Assembly: GCF_014117325.1 (NCBI RefSeq)
Contig: NZ_CP059732.1
Location: forward strand, 4,539,001-4,603,000
DNA length: 64,000 nucleotides
Origin: Spirosoma foliorum
GTDB lineage: Bacteria; Bacteroidota; Bacteroidia; Cytophagales; Spirosomataceae
Direction of reading: 5' to 3'
Below, one piece after another: positions 1-9,064 of the stretch. Within the stretch, counting starts at the first letter, position 1; each line of letters begins with the position of its first letter. The notes under the pieces were generated by a model. It ran no database searches. It was given only the letters and a program-made list of their open reading frames with translations, and was not told the origin of the DNA. The position numbers and the translations under genes were made by a program.

Positions 1-195
1 GATGCCTAACCCTTTGTGGTGCACGATGTTGTAAAACACAGCTCCTACAGCTGGATTAATGGCATAGCCAATCATACTCAAGTCGGGTACAAGGATAAGC
101 GCGGGAAACCACCACCAGGCAAAACTTAGGCGAGAGAACAGGTAGATAGCGCCCAGAAATTGAATCAATTCTTCGGATTTCAATAAGGTTTTCAT
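1..195 (-). CDS. DUF4260-like small membrane protein (C-terminal part outside window)
   Basis: Reading the minus strand from the ATG at 193-195 gives 65 residues that run off the window edge: MKTLLKSEELIQF at the N-terminus, a hydrophobic stretch with WWWF, then PDLSMIGYAINPAVGA and an FYNIVHHKG motif. This pattern resembles DUF4260 membrane proteins of unknown function (family call from memory). At least two membrane segments are suggested. The gene lies downstream of the oxidoreductase at 244-1272 on the same strand with a 48-bp gap, so co-transcription is possible. The rest of the protein cannot be seen. Confidence 0.6.
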   Translation of the reverse strand, partial: MKTLLKSEELIQFLGAIYLFSRLSFAWWWFPALILVPDLSMIGYAINPAVGAVFYNIVHHKGLGI

Positions 196-243
196 TTGAT
201 TATCAGCGTTTAGTAAATAAGAAAATAGCTAAATTGATACAGC

Positions 244-1272
244 TTAGTTCGTGGCTCCCGCAGGTACAAACGTCTGCTTACCTGCATGTTTGGCGAACCA
301 GGTCAACGTTTCGGTTAACGCCTGTTTCATAGGTGTTGGGCGGAAGTCAGGGAACAAAGCCAGTACCTTTTGGTCGTCGAGCAGAATGGAGTTTTCATAG
401 AGATAAAGCATCTCCTTCACCTCCCGCAACACAGGCATAAATAAGCCCAGTACACTGATGATAAAGCGACTATACAGTTGCACTTTCAGAGGCTTTCCGG
501 TTAATGAGGTAATTTGCTCAAACCACGCCCGCATCGATGGTACTGTCGTTCCACCATAATTCCAGACTTCATATGGTTTGTCTGCCGCCGTAGTTGTGGT
601 TGGTTGCGTCCGGCTAGACCAATCTCGTAAAAGTAGCCGGACAATAATTTCGGCCGCATCTTTCGTATAAACCGATTGATGCGGAATATCGGCATTCACA
701 ATCCAGGGCAGCGCTTTCCCTGTGAGAGCATTTTCAAAAATGGGCTTTATCCCTTCATTCAACACGTTTGGTCCCCAGAAATCAGGAAGCCGTACGTTCA
801 TAACGCGGCACCGGCCAGCCGTAGCAGCTTGTTCCAGCATGGCTTCAATCTCAACCCGAAGCTGGCCTTTTCGCGTACAGGGATTGGGCGTACTATTTTC
901 CCGAATTGGTTCGGCAGTGTTCCCGAAATTATAGACGTTTCCGGGCAAAATAACAGTTGCATGATTCTGCTCAGCAGCATCTATTATCTTCTGCGTTGCC
1001 GTATCCATGTTCCCAAACCACTTGTTGTATGGGTAGTTGATTCCATGAAAAATGACATCCTTATCGGCCGAAATTCGATTGAGTAAAGCGGCATCCTGCA
1101 CATCGCCTTCGATAATAGTCAGGGTAGATTGATCCGGAAACAAAGCCTCCGCCTTAGCCCGGTCGCGAACAAGAATTGTTATAGGTATTCGACGAGCCAG
1201 TAGGTTATCAGCAACGGCATAACCGATGCTACCGGTTGCGCCCAGAACGAGGATAGTTGGTGTAGTATTCAT
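244..1272 (-). CDS. NAD-dependent epimerase/dehydratase (NmrA-like atypical SDR)
   Basis: A 342-residue protein of the extended/atypical short-chain dehydrogenase fold. The N-terminus has a Rossmann beta strand followed by GATGSIG (about residues 11-17), the dinucleotide-binding glycine motif, and later FHGINYPYNKW and LPGNVYNFG segments typical of NAD-epimerase/NmrA-type proteins. The substrate cannot be deduced. The longer frame begins at 1302, but the start at 1272 (MNTTPTILVLG) puts the Rossmann strand close to the N-terminus as in the family, so I chose it. The gene is transcribed divergently from the barrel protein at 1500. Confidence 0.8.
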   Translation of the reverse strand: MNTTPTILVLGATGSIGYAVADNLLARRIPITILVRDRAKAEALFPDQSTLTIIEGDVQDAALLNRISADKDVIFHGINYPYNKWFGNMDTATQKIIDAAEQNHATVILPGNVYNFGNTAEPIRENSTPNPCTRKGQLRVEIEAMLEQAATAGRCRVMNVRLPDFWGPNVLNEGIKPIFENALTGKALPWIVNADIPHQSVYTKDAAEIIVRLLLRDWSSRTQPTTTTAADKPYEVWNYGGTTVPSMRAWFEQITSLTGKPLKVQLYSRFIISVLGLFMPVLREVKEMLYLYENSILLDDQKVLALFPDFRPTPMKQALTETLTWFAKHAGKQTFVPAGATN

Positions 1273-1499
1273 GAGATTTGTGCGTCTGTTTGTACAGAAC
1301 AAAGGTCAGGTTCCTACACGATGTAGTCACTGACGAACCACGCAAATCGACTGACCAATTGCGAAAATCTCGGGCATTGCGGGTAGTACTACCTACGTCT
1401 TTCCAGAACTTTTGGCTGATCAGCAACGTAACTGAAAAAAGCTGCGTAATTGGTGTAGTATTTACCGTATTGTTTATTCCATCAGGCTTGTAGTCTACC

Positions 1500-2396
1500 A
1501 TGAAACACATTTCACTTCTTCTTTTTCTAGTGGGCTTATCCGTGTCGGCATTGGCTCAGGAGGTTGTGATTGATACCAATTATTATGCCCCCCCTCCTGT
1601 TGTTCGTAAAAAAGTACTGACCGAAGATCCCGATCAAAATCCATATCGAAATCGCTCTGCCCGCCAACGTCAGTCCGACCATTCAGCTGATTATCAACTC
1701 AAGGAAACTCAAACCTGGTATGTGGGTCTCGAAGGTGGATTTCGTACCGATGGCACTGTACTTACCAATACGTTCGATGGGCTAATCAGCAGCAGTTCTA
1801 CCACAAAAGCCACCTGGAGTGCTTTAGTGGGCTATACCTACCGAAATGCGTGGATCATTGAAGCGGGTTACACTTATGCGCCTGTACACCTGAATATTAC
1901 GATTGCGAACGGATCAAAACCGCTTATTTACAACTATCAGAACAGCGGACATGGCATTCCTCTACGCATTAAACGACGTATCGGCTCTGCAAGTCGTGCC
2001 GCCAATGGCACTGGATTTTGGCTTTCGGCAGGTGCCTGGCTCGTTCCTAATGGCAGCATCAATACCGATAACTTTCGACTGATTGGCTATAATTATCGTA
2101 GTAGAACCCGCGTCGCCGATACCTTGCGATTAGACAATACTACTACGCTCAAAAGTATTTCGGGCATTGCCGAATTAGGAGTTGATTACTCCGTTCGCTT
2201 GTCTTCTTCACTCGAATTCGGCACGTATATCCGAAAATATTGGGGTCTTGGCCAAGCCGTCCGTTCGGATATTACCTATACCGTTAATGGTGTTGCTCAA
2301 CCACAATCAACGGTCACGGCTAATGGAACAGGCTGGGGCTTCGGCATCGCCCTACGCTATATTTACGGGCGACAACAGGAAGTCAAGAAGCCCTAA
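1500..2396 (+). CDS. Outer-membrane beta-barrel protein, unknown function
   Basis: 298 residues with a clear signal peptide (MKHISLLLFLVGLSVSALAQ, cut after about residue 20). A polar proline-rich linker follows (YYAPPPVVRKK), then alternating-hydrophobicity strands such as WSALVGYTYRNAWIIEAGYTY and a C-terminal segment WGFGIALRYIYGRQ. Composition and periodicity suggest an outer-membrane barrel of the OmpA/porin type, though no specific family is recognised. The AraC-type regulator at 2419 starts 22 bp after the stop, so the two may be co-transcribed. Confidence 0.65.
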   Translation: MKHISLLLFLVGLSVSALAQEVVIDTNYYAPPPVVRKKVLTEDPDQNPYRNRSARQRQSDHSADYQLKETQTWYVGLEGGFRTDGTVLTNTFDGLISSSSTTKATWSALVGYTYRNAWIIEAGYTYAPVHLNITIANGSKPLIYNYQNSGHGIPLRIKRRIGSASRAANGTGFWLSAGAWLVPNGSINTDNFRLIGYNYRSRTRVADTLRLDNTTTLKSISGIAELGVDYSVRLSSSLEFGTYIRKYWGLGQAVRSDITYTVNGVAQPQSTVTANGTGWGFGIALRYIYGRQQEVKKP

Positions 2397-2418
2397 AACA
2401 CTCTTTAAAAATCCGTTC

Positions 2419-3192
2419 ATGCGCTATGATGTATTCATACCTTGCGATAGGCTGAAACCCTATGTGAAGCAGTTCGTTATTTCGGAAGGCAACGATGCGC
2501 AAACGTATCGGGTACTGCCAGGCACATCATTGGTGATGGGATTTCAATATCAGGGGAGAATCGCCACTGTACTCGGAACAACCACACGCCCGTTAGCAAA
2601 GGCTGGCATAACGGGTATTCAGAATGGGGTTCGAATCTTCAAAAATGAGCCTGCTACTGGTTCGGTACTGGTTGTATTCACCGAAACAGGGGCGGCTTCC
2701 TTTCTCAATAATCCCATCCACGAGTTAGTTGGCGAAAGCGTAGGTCTCGACAATTTTCTGAATTGTGCGCTTCTTACTACCCTCGCAGATCGACTAGCCG
2801 AAGCGAGAACGGATCAGTCCCGGATTCACCTTATTGAGCAGTTTTTGCTTTCACGATTACAGACGCCCAAATCCGACGCCCTTGTTTCGGCGGCTATCCA
2901 GCAGATTTATCTAACCAAAGGCACCATTCGAATGACCGCTCTGGCCGATAAACTTTGCATTAGCCAAAGCCCACTCGAAAAGCGTTTCCGGCGATTAGTC
3001 GGCACCTCGCCCAAAAAGTTTGCATCGATTGTTCGTATGCAGCAGGCCATTTCTACGCTTTCGACCACCGATAGCCTGACCGACATTAGCATCGAATCTG
3101 GCTACTTCGATCAGGCACACTTTATCAACAGCTTCAAGATATTTACGGGCCTAACCCCCACCGAGTTTCTACAGAACATGCCCAAGACCTGA
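2419..3192 (+). CDS. AraC-family transcriptional regulator
   Basis: 257 residues. The C-terminal third holds the two helix-turn-helix units of AraC/XylS DNA-binding domains: ALADKLCISQSPLEKRFRRL followed by TDISIESGYFDQAHFINSF and the hallmark FTGLTPTEF. The N-terminal part (RYDVFIPCDRLKPYVKQFV) looks like the DUF6597-type sensing region common in Bacteroidota AraC proteins. The open frame extends back to 2182 inside the preceding gene, but ATG 2419 gives the usual N-terminus and avoids the overlap. The ligand and target genes are unknown. Confidence 0.85.
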   Translation: MRYDVFIPCDRLKPYVKQFVISEGNDAQTYRVLPGTSLVMGFQYQGRIATVLGTTTRPLAKAGITGIQNGVRIFKNEPATGSVLVVFTETGAASFLNNPIHELVGESVGLDNFLNCALLTTLADRLAEARTDQSRIHLIEQFLLSRLQTPKSDALVSAAIQQIYLTKGTIRMTALADKLCISQSPLEKRFRRLVGTSPKKFASIVRMQQAISTLSTTDSLTDISIESGYFDQAHFINSFKIFTGLTPTEFLQNMPKT

Positions 3193-3268
3193 AAGGAAGA
3201 AAAACGATTTTTTACAATTGTACGGGTGTCCATTCTCCGACCTTTGTCATGAACAAAACGAAGAGAAC

Positions 3269-3652
3269 ATGTCGACTGAAGAACGTATAAAACAAGCCTA
3301 TGCTACGGCCAAAAACTATCCTGACTTAGCCCAAAAACTTGTTGAGGCCAGGGTTCATTCCTATACGGTTGAGGTGTCGTCCAGTATCATCTTGTATCGG
3401 TTGGCTGATGGCGAAACCTTACTGCACACAAGTACAACTGCGCCCAAAGCCATTGCCGCCAACTTCGACGAAGCTGCTACCATTCAGGCCATTCGCGACA
3501 ACCAGCAAGGCAAAACGGATTATCCCCAATTCATGCATGACATCGCACAAGCGGGCGTTCGTTTCTACGACGCCATTCTGACGGGCGCAGACAAACGGGT
3601 TATTTATGTAGGAATTGGTGGACACTACGACGAGAAAATCCCGATAGTTTAA
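3269..3652 (+). CDS. DUF1398 family protein
   Basis: 127 residues from MSTEERIKQAY. Length and pattern (YPDLAQKLVEARVHSYTVEVSS, then AIRDNQQGKTDYPQFM and AGVRFYDA) match the DUF1398 family, which includes E. coli YbcV and is sometimes labelled phage envelope protein, although its function is not known. The open frame begins at 3218; ATG 3269 is the better start because family members begin just before this helix. No secretion signal, so probably cytoplasmic. It is followed by a strong palindrome. Confidence 0.75.
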   Translation: MSTEERIKQAYATAKNYPDLAQKLVEARVHSYTVEVSSSIILYRLADGETLLHTSTTAPKAIAANFDEAATIQAIRDNQQGKTDYPQFMHDIAQAGVRFYDAILTGADKRVIYVGIGGHYDEKIPIV

Positions 3653-3657
3653 GAAGT

Positions 3658-3749
3658 TTTTGTCATTCCGACGAAAGGAGGAATCTTAAATTATCCTCAT
3701 CTGAGAGTAAGGAAACCTTAAGATTCCTCCTTTCGTCGGAATGACAAAA
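3658..3749. repeat. 32-bp perfect inverted repeat, 28-nt loop
   Basis: Positions 3658-3689 and 3718-3749 are exact reverse complements. The arm starts TTTTGTCATTCCGACGAAAG. It lies between converging genes (DUF1398 at 3652, sulfatase ending at 3797), so it can act as a two-way terminator, but the long perfect arms and loop are more like a small non-autonomous repeat. No second copy was found in the window. Confidence 0.85.
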
Positions 3750-3796
3750 TTTAAATTTCAGGTGGTCTATTAGCAGTTGCTCATTCTCTCAGCAAT

Positions 3797-5434
3797 CTAA
3801 AAATACCACTCCTTACTAAAGTCCTCTTTCATCGACCCTTTGGGGAGAACGTAATGTGAATTTGCCCAATCCGTCCATTTTTTGTTGAGCTTTTCAACTA
3901 ACTCAGGATGCTCGGCGGCTCGATTATGTTGCTCTGTTCGATCGATTTCCAGATCGTACAATTCCCACGGGCCACTTACTGGACCAACTGCTTTCCAGTT
4001 TCCGAATCGAATAGCCCGGTGGTTTTCGTGCTCCCAATACATGTATTCATGAAGTTGGCGTGTCCCACTAGCCAGCACAGGCAGGAGGCTTTTTCCCTCT
4101 AGCGAGTGGATTTTCTGGCCTTTTGCCTGTGTTGGGTAGGTTGCCCCGCTCGCTTCAATAAACGTCGGCATGATATCGATCAGATAACCCGGCGTTTTAT
4201 TGATTTTCCCTTTCTGACCGACAAGGCCAGCCGGATAGTGAACGATTAGTGGCGTTGCAATACCGCCCTCGTACGACACGTGCTTGAAGCCTTTAAACGG
4301 CGTATTCGAAGCATTTGACCAAACACCTCCGTACGAAATAGCACCCCATTTCGATGAATTATTGATATCCTGAATACTCCCCCCACCTAGTATGCCTCCT
4401 TCCGGGCAAGCGCCATTGTCGGAGAGAAAGACGAGCAGTGTATTATCCAGCTTACCTGTTTTTTTGAGTTGATCAACCAGCTTACCAATGTTCTGATCCA
4501 TTCGGTAAACCTGAGCGGCATAAACCGCCATGCGGTAGTCCATTTCGCGCTGGCGAACGCTATCCTGTTCTGTCCAGGCTGGAAACTTGCCGGGTCGTTC
4601 CGAAATTCCCCATTTCTCCGAAACGATCCCTTCCCGCACTTGCTTCCGAAAGCGCTCTTCCCGTAAGCGGTCCCAGCCCTGTCGGTACTTACCTTTAAAT
4701 CGGGCAATATCATTTTCCAACGCGTGAAGTGGCCAGTGTGGCGATGTGAACGCTAGATACAGGAAAAACGGGTCCTGATCTTTCTGCTCATTCAGGAACG
4801 AAATGGCATGATTGGTAAACGCATCGGTTGTGTAAAAAGGCTGTTCTACATGGGCAACAGGCTCGTTATCCGTCCAGATGCCTCGTGGTTGGGTAGGGTC
4901 AAGATAGCTGCTGGCCCCGGCTAATAATCCGTAGAAACGATCAAAACCTCGTTGGCGTGGATACAGGTCTGGATTGCCGGAACCCAGATGCCATTTACCA
5001 GCCATGTAGGTATGGTATCCAGCTGATTTAAGAACCTCAGCCAGTGTAACGCAGTTTCTATTTATTTCGCCCTTGTACCCATACACGCCATAATCGTAAT
5101 TGGTGCCATTACCCGGTTCTTTGGTCATGTGACCAATACCGGCCTGATGCTGAAACAAGCCCGTCAGCAAGGAGGCTCGGGTTGGGCAGCAGCGTGCAGC
5201 ATTGTAAAATTGTGTAAACCGAACGCCCTGACTTGCCAGCTTATCCAGGTTAGGCGTTGGAATTTCGGAGCCATAACAACCCAAATCCGAGTAGCCCATA
5301 TCGTCGGCCATAATCAGAACGATATTGGGTCGTTTAGGGGCTTTGGTTACGGTTAAGTTGTGGTTGGGGGATAAAGACCCCATAAAACTTACACCCCAGC
5401 CAATCAGTAAGATGGCTCCGAAAATTTTCAACAT
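3797..5434 (-). CDS. Arylsulfatase, family S1 type, secreted
   Basis: 545 residues, a usual length for formylglycine-dependent sulfatases, which hydrolyse sulfate esters. The N-terminus is a signal sequence (LKIFGAILLIGWGVSFMGS). Metal ligands D44-D45 appear in NIVLIMADDMGYSD. The sulfatase signature C-x-P-x-R is C82-C83-P84-T85-R86, so C82 should become formylglycine. GKWHLG and FLSDNGACPEGG supply further active-site residues. The frame lies downstream of the PhyH dioxygenase on the same strand with a 13-bp gap, suggesting an operon aroA-phyH-sulfatase. The natural substrate is unknown; no sulfatase-maturing enzyme is in the window. Confidence 0.92.
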   Translation of the reverse strand: MLKIFGAILLIGWGVSFMGSLSPNHNLTVTKAPKRPNIVLIMADDMGYSDLGCYGSEIPTPNLDKLASQGVRFTQFYNAARCCPTRASLLTGLFQHQAGIGHMTKEPGNGTNYDYGVYGYKGEINRNCVTLAEVLKSAGYHTYMAGKWHLGSGNPDLYPRQRGFDRFYGLLAGASSYLDPTQPRGIWTDNEPVAHVEQPFYTTDAFTNHAISFLNEQKDQDPFFLYLAFTSPHWPLHALENDIARFKGKYRQGWDRLREERFRKQVREGIVSEKWGISERPGKFPAWTEQDSVRQREMDYRMAVYAAQVYRMDQNIGKLVDQLKKTGKLDNTLLVFLSDNGACPEGGILGGGSIQDINNSSKWGAISYGGVWSNASNTPFKGFKHVSYEGGIATPLIVHYPAGLVGQKGKINKTPGYLIDIMPTFIEASGATYPTQAKGQKIHSLEGKSLLPVLASGTRQLHEYMYWEHENHRAIRFGNWKAVGPVSGPWELYDLEIDRTEQHNRAAEHPELVEKLNKKWTDWANSHYVLPKGSMKEDFSKEWYF

Positions 5435-5447
5435 ATCGGTGCGTTGA

Positions 5448-6257
5448 CTAAGACTTCACCAGTTTTTTCACATCCAGCACTTTGATCTTATTCTGCTCCG
5501 CTTTTTTGAGGGTTTCAGGCGTATAGGTCGATAGACGTACGTTCTCCTGCATATCGGCTCGTTTCTGAATGTGGTTTTCCAGATACCGATCAAGGTGTTT
5601 GCCTTCCAATCCGTAGCTAAAGAATAAAGATACACGCTCTCCTTCCTGCTCGCGGAACAGAAAATCGGGCAGTCGATTTTCCAGACCAACGTGGAGGGGC
5701 AAATTGTTCAACACTTTCATTCGGCGGGCGTTGCCGCTGTGGAGCGTCCGCATGTTCCAGACCACAATGTCGCCCGCACGAGTATCGGCAAACACATCGG
5801 CACCGTCGGCAGCATCATGGCTACCCGATTTGAAACGGATACCACCGCTGTAGGTATCGTGATTTTGCAGGTAAATACCGAACCGAATCAATGGGTACGC
5901 CCCCTCCCAATCTGCTCCCTGCCCGAACTGATACCGGTCGATGTTATCGCGGTGAAAGCCACGCGTACCCGTACCAATTTGATAGGTGCTGTCGGAGAAA
6001 TAAACCGGCGTGTCGCCCAGGATTTCGGTCGCAATGGCAACGATTCGTGGATCGTAAATAACCCAACCCAGTTTCTCTTTACTGAGTAAGTCTCCCTTTA
6101 CCGAGGCAGCCTGTTTTACTTTCGCGACCAGACCGAGTTTCTGTTGCTGATCGCGATACTCATAAGCGGCCTGCCGTAATTGGGTTACTTCATCGGGCGT
6201 AAAAACGTTACGGACGATAAGGTAGCCCTGTTGCTCAAATTGTTCCCGACGTGTCAT
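5448..6257 (-). CDS. Phytanoyl-CoA dioxygenase (PhyH) family protein
   Basis: 269 residues from MTRREQFEQQGYLIVRNVFT. The segment FEQQGYLIVRNVFTPDEV is the usual PhyH N-terminus. The iron-binding HxD pair is seen in GFHRDNID, and a distal histidine in RTLHSGNARR, giving the 2-His-1-carboxylate site of Fe(II)/2-oxoglutarate oxygenases. The substrate is unknown. The frame extends back to 6350, but that start would overlap the end of aroA and the hairpin at 6283-6312; ATG 6257 matches the family. Likely co-transcribed with the sulfatase downstream. Confidence 0.85.
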   Translation of the reverse strand: MTRREQFEQQGYLIVRNVFTPDEVTQLRQAAYEYRDQQQKLGLVAKVKQAASVKGDLLSKEKLGWVIYDPRIVAIATEILGDTPVYFSDSTYQIGTGTRGFHRDNIDRYQFGQGADWEGAYPLIRFGIYLQNHDTYSGGIRFKSGSHDAADGADVFADTRAGDIVVWNMRTLHSGNARRMKVLNNLPLHVGLENRLPDFLFREQEGERVSLFFSYGLEGKHLDRYLENHIQKRADMQENVRLSTYTPETLKKAEQNKIKVLDVKKLVKS

Positions 6258-6282
6258 TGTTTTTATTGTTTCTTTAGTTGCT

Positions 6283-6312
6283 GTGGTGTCAGGTTTAAGA
6301 ACCTGACACCAC
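6283..6312. repeat. 13-bp perfect hairpin, GTGGTGTCAGGTT family, copy 1
   Basis: Arms 6283-6295 (GTGGTGTCAGGTT) and 6300-6312 pair perfectly around a 4-base loop, TAAG. It lies between the aroA stop and the PhyH start. A related hairpin with the same GTGGTGTCAG half-site and a TTAG loop is at 57276-57317, so this is a dispersed repeat that may attenuate transcription. Confidence 0.8.
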
Positions 6313-6318
6313 TCCACT

Positions 6319-7605
6319 TTAACGAATTGCTTCTTCTTGAATAAACTCAACCGTGGCCACTCGCGCCATATCTTCCCAAAAGCTTGGGTACGATTTATCG
6401 ACCACTCGTGGCTCTTCGATAATAATCTCTTCGCGCATGGCTACAGGGGCAAACGCCATCGCCATCCGGTGATCATCATAGGTTTCAATCGTAGCCGGAA
6501 CCTCATGGCTGGTTGGTAGCCGATGAACCTCATAAAGATGGTTAGGCTCCAGTTCCACCAGCTCAGCACCAATTTTCTGTAACTCGGCCTGTAAAGCCGC
6601 GATCCGGTCCGTTTCCTTGATTTTCAGACTTTCAACCCCAGTCAGGTGTAGGGTTACGCCTTTCACGGCGGCACATACAGCAACGGTCTGCGCCAGGTCA
6701 GGGCAATCGGTAAAATCCCAGGCCAGCGATTCGCTGGTGGGGCCTTTGGTCAAGCGAACGCCTTCTTCGGTGAAGGTACTCTCCACGCCCAGCGACCGCA
6801 TAATGTCGACAATAGCGCTGTCGCCTTGCAGCGATTTCGCTTTTAGACCAAGAAGTGTGATTTCGGCCGTTTCATTCTGGGCCAGAGCCGCCACGCTATA
6901 CCAATAGCTGGCTCCCGACCAATCAGATTCAATAGCGTAGGGTTTAGGGGTGTACGGTTTAGGAGCAACCGTAATCGTTTTTGCTTCCCAATCCGCCTGA
7001 ACGTCAGCGCCGAAATAGATCATTTGTTCCAGCGTCATTTCGATATAGGGCCGCGATCCGATGGCTCCAGTCAACTCCAGCGTCAGGCCATCTGGCAGTA
7101 GCGGAGCAATCATCACCAGTGCCGAAATATATTGGCTGCTCACATCACCCCGAACACTCACTTTATTAGTACCCGATGCACTAAACCCATTGATCTGCGT
7201 CGGCGGATAACCTTCTTTGTTTAGATAGGTAATATCAGCGCCAAGTGTTCGTAAGGCATCGACCAGAATACCAATGGGGCGTTCGCACATACGGGGCGTG
7301 CCAGTCATTGTTTTCTGTTGCCCAGTTGCTGCGAAATAGGCCGTCAGAAAACGCATGGTCGTGCCCGCATCCAATACATCAGCAACTGAATCTTCTGACT
7401 TCAACAACCGAATCATCGTTTGCGTATCGCGGGCGGTCGATAGGTTTTTCAGATCACACTGAAAGCCGGTCAGGGCATCAATGATAAGAGCACGATTGCT
7501 TTCACTTTTCGACGAAGCCAGGGGCACAGTGGCCCGGACTAGACGGTCCTGGACGATACCCGGATTCGTCAGCGTAGCGGGAGGAGATAAACGAACAGCG
7601 TTCAA
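6319..7605 (-). CDS. aroA: 3-phosphoshikimate 1-carboxyvinyltransferase (EPSP synthase)
   Basis: 428 residues, the normal length. The enzyme joins shikimate 3-phosphate and phosphoenolpyruvate in aromatic amino-acid synthesis, in the cytoplasm. Diagnostic segments are SKSESNRALII (shikimate-phosphate binding), DAGTTMRFLTAYFA, PRMCERPIG, SSQYISALVMIAPLL and the C-terminal ETYDDHRMAMAFAP. The first gene of a likely minus-strand set with the PhyH protein and the sulfatase; nothing links those two to shikimate metabolism, so the grouping may be positional only. A word-repeat palindrome lies upstream at 7628-7740. Confidence 0.96.
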   Translation of the reverse strand: MNAVRLSPPATLTNPGIVQDRLVRATVPLASSKSESNRALIIDALTGFQCDLKNLSTARDTQTMIRLLKSEDSVADVLDAGTTMRFLTAYFAATGQQKTMTGTPRMCERPIGILVDALRTLGADITYLNKEGYPPTQINGFSASGTNKVSVRGDVSSQYISALVMIAPLLPDGLTLELTGAIGSRPYIEMTLEQMIYFGADVQADWEAKTITVAPKPYTPKPYAIESDWSGASYWYSVAALAQNETAEITLLGLKAKSLQGDSAIVDIMRSLGVESTFTEEGVRLTKGPTSESLAWDFTDCPDLAQTVAVCAAVKGVTLHLTGVESLKIKETDRIAALQAELQKIGAELVELEPNHLYEVHRLPTSHEVPATIETYDDHRMAMAFAPVAMREEIIIEEPRVVDKSYPSFWEDMARVATVEFIQEEAIR

Positions 7606-7627
7606 GAGATAAACTGATTAGACTAGT

Positions 7628-7740
7628 TGGGATTTACGGTATTCGGTTTACTGTTTACGGTGGCTGGCGTGTAAGCCATTTTCTGTGCTAGTCACCATCA
7701 TCCATAAACTGAGTACCGTAAACTGTGAACCCAAAACCCA
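7628..7740. repeat. Word-arm palindrome C1 with core TGGCTGGCGT
   Basis: The left arm repeats variants of GTTTACGGTATTC, the right arm (to about 7740) carries their complements, and the centre has TGGCTGGCGT at 7661-7670 facing CTAGTCACC. It lies between the divergent aroA and nagA genes. The same core occurs at 14354, 25991, 45135 and, inverted, at 15359. The arms are imperfect. Confidence 0.7.
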
Positions 7741-7828
7741 TAAAAGAAATAGTTCGCAAAAAAACGAAATAACTACTAGATTCCGGTCATCATTGGCTCG
7801 TTAGCCAACATGAAACCGCTTTTTTCGT

Positions 7829-8992
7829 ATGAATCAGTTTGTTAACGCCACCGTTTTTACTGGCGAAGAATGGCTTACCAACGCATCTGTGCGCATCGAC
7901 AATGGTCGCATTCAGGAAATCTCAACCGCAGAAACTTTTGTAGACTCCAGCGATCCGGCTGTCATTGATCTCAACGGCGACTATCTGCTTCCCGGTTTCG
8001 TGGATTTACAACTATACGGCGGCTCCGATCTGTTTCTGAACGACCAGCCTACGCCCGAAACCGTCCGGCACATTTACGATTCTCACGTTCGAAATGGTAC
8101 CACTACCCTACTGCCCACAATCCATTCAACGTCGCTGGCTATTATGCAGCAATCGATGGCGGCAGTGCAGGTGGTGCGAAACGAAAATCCGTTTGGCGTG
8201 CCGGGTATTCACATTGAAGGACCTTATTTCAACCCAATAAAACGGGGAGCGCACAGCATGGCCTACGTTCGAACACCCGCCGAAGGCGAATTGGAGGCTT
8301 TGTTCAGTACGAATGCTGATGTTATTCGAATTCTGACGCTGGCTCCCGAAATACTGACGCCCGAACAATTCAATACCATTAAGCGGCTGAAACATACGAA
8401 TACACTCCTCTCGCTTGGCCATAGTAATGCAACCTTTCAACAGGCAACGGCGGCTTTCAATGACGGCATGCCTCTGGCAACACACCTATATAATGCGATG
8501 CGTGGTTATGAAAGCCGCGAACCCGGTGTAGTTGGTGCCGTCTTCGACCACCCATCCGTTCGGGCCAGTATCATTGCCGACAGTTACCATTGCAGCCCGA
8601 TTGCCATCCGCATTGCGTATCGACTACTTGGCGAGCGACTTTTTCTGATTTCGGATGCCCTTTTCGCCAACCCACCCAGGCCCGCATTTGATCTGGAGCA
8701 ATTTATTGTTCACTACGAACCCGATACGAATGGCCCCGGACGTTACGTCAACAACGAAGGGAATCTGGCAGGGTCGTCCATTACGCTTATTGACTGCGTT
8801 CGGATTGCGGTTGAGCAAGCGGGTATTCCATTAACAAACGCCCTCCGGATGTCGTCAACGATTCCGGCAGAGATCATTGGCCTGGGCAACCAGATCGGAA
8901 AAATCAAGCCGGGTTATGTAGCCAATCTGGTCGTTGCAGATAAAGCGCTGACGACAAAAGGCGTATGGATTTCAGGCGAAAAATTGGTTTGA
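7829..8992 (+). CDS. nagA: N-acetylglucosamine-6-phosphate deacetylase
   Basis: 387 residues of the amidohydrolase fold. The enzyme removes acetate from GlcNAc-6-phosphate in amino-sugar catabolism and cell-wall recycling. Visible family blocks: LPGFVDLQLYGG (the usual first metal motif HGxxG is here QLYGG), IHIEGPYFNPIKRGAH (metal-binding Glu), LGHSNA, ATHLYNAM, DSYHCSP, ISDALFA (catalytic Asp) and a terminal IKPGYVANLVV. The start MNQFVNATVFTG fits the family. Transcribed divergently from aroA; no nagB is adjacent. Confidence 0.93.
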   Translation: MNQFVNATVFTGEEWLTNASVRIDNGRIQEISTAETFVDSSDPAVIDLNGDYLLPGFVDLQLYGGSDLFLNDQPTPETVRHIYDSHVRNGTTTLLPTIHSTSLAIMQQSMAAVQVVRNENPFGVPGIHIEGPYFNPIKRGAHSMAYVRTPAEGELEALFSTNADVIRILTLAPEILTPEQFNTIKRLKHTNTLLSLGHSNATFQQATAAFNDGMPLATHLYNAMRGYESREPGVVGAVFDHPSVRASIIADSYHCSPIAIRIAYRLLGERLFLISDALFANPPRPAFDLEQFIVHYEPDTNGPGRYVNNEGNLAGSSITLIDCVRIAVEQAGIPLTNALRMSSTIPAEIIGLGNQIGKIKPGYVANLVVADKALTTKGVWISGEKLV

Positions 8993-9017
8993 CAATTACT
9001 CAGTAGCAAGCCCTTTA

Positions 9018-9064
9018 TTATTGAGTAATTACCCCAAACAACTCCTGGGTTAATTACTCAATAA
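9018..9064. terminator. Hairpin downstream of nagA
   Basis: Arms 9018-9035 (TTATTGAGTAATTACCCC) and 9047-9064 pair over 18 positions with one mismatch around an 11-base loop. It starts 26 bp after the nagA stop. No long T run follows, so it is a possible terminator or mRNA 3'-end stabiliser. Confidence 0.55.

Noticed and set aside
676..1086. 136-codon plus-strand frame
   Set aside because: Antisense shadow of the oxidoreductase gene at 244-1272, which has clear motifs.
3269..3652. DUF1398 protein as evidence of a prophage
   Set aside because: The phage label of this family is historical; no phage genes flank it.
4387..4713. 108-codon minus-strand frame
   Set aside because: Alternative frame within the sulfatase gene.
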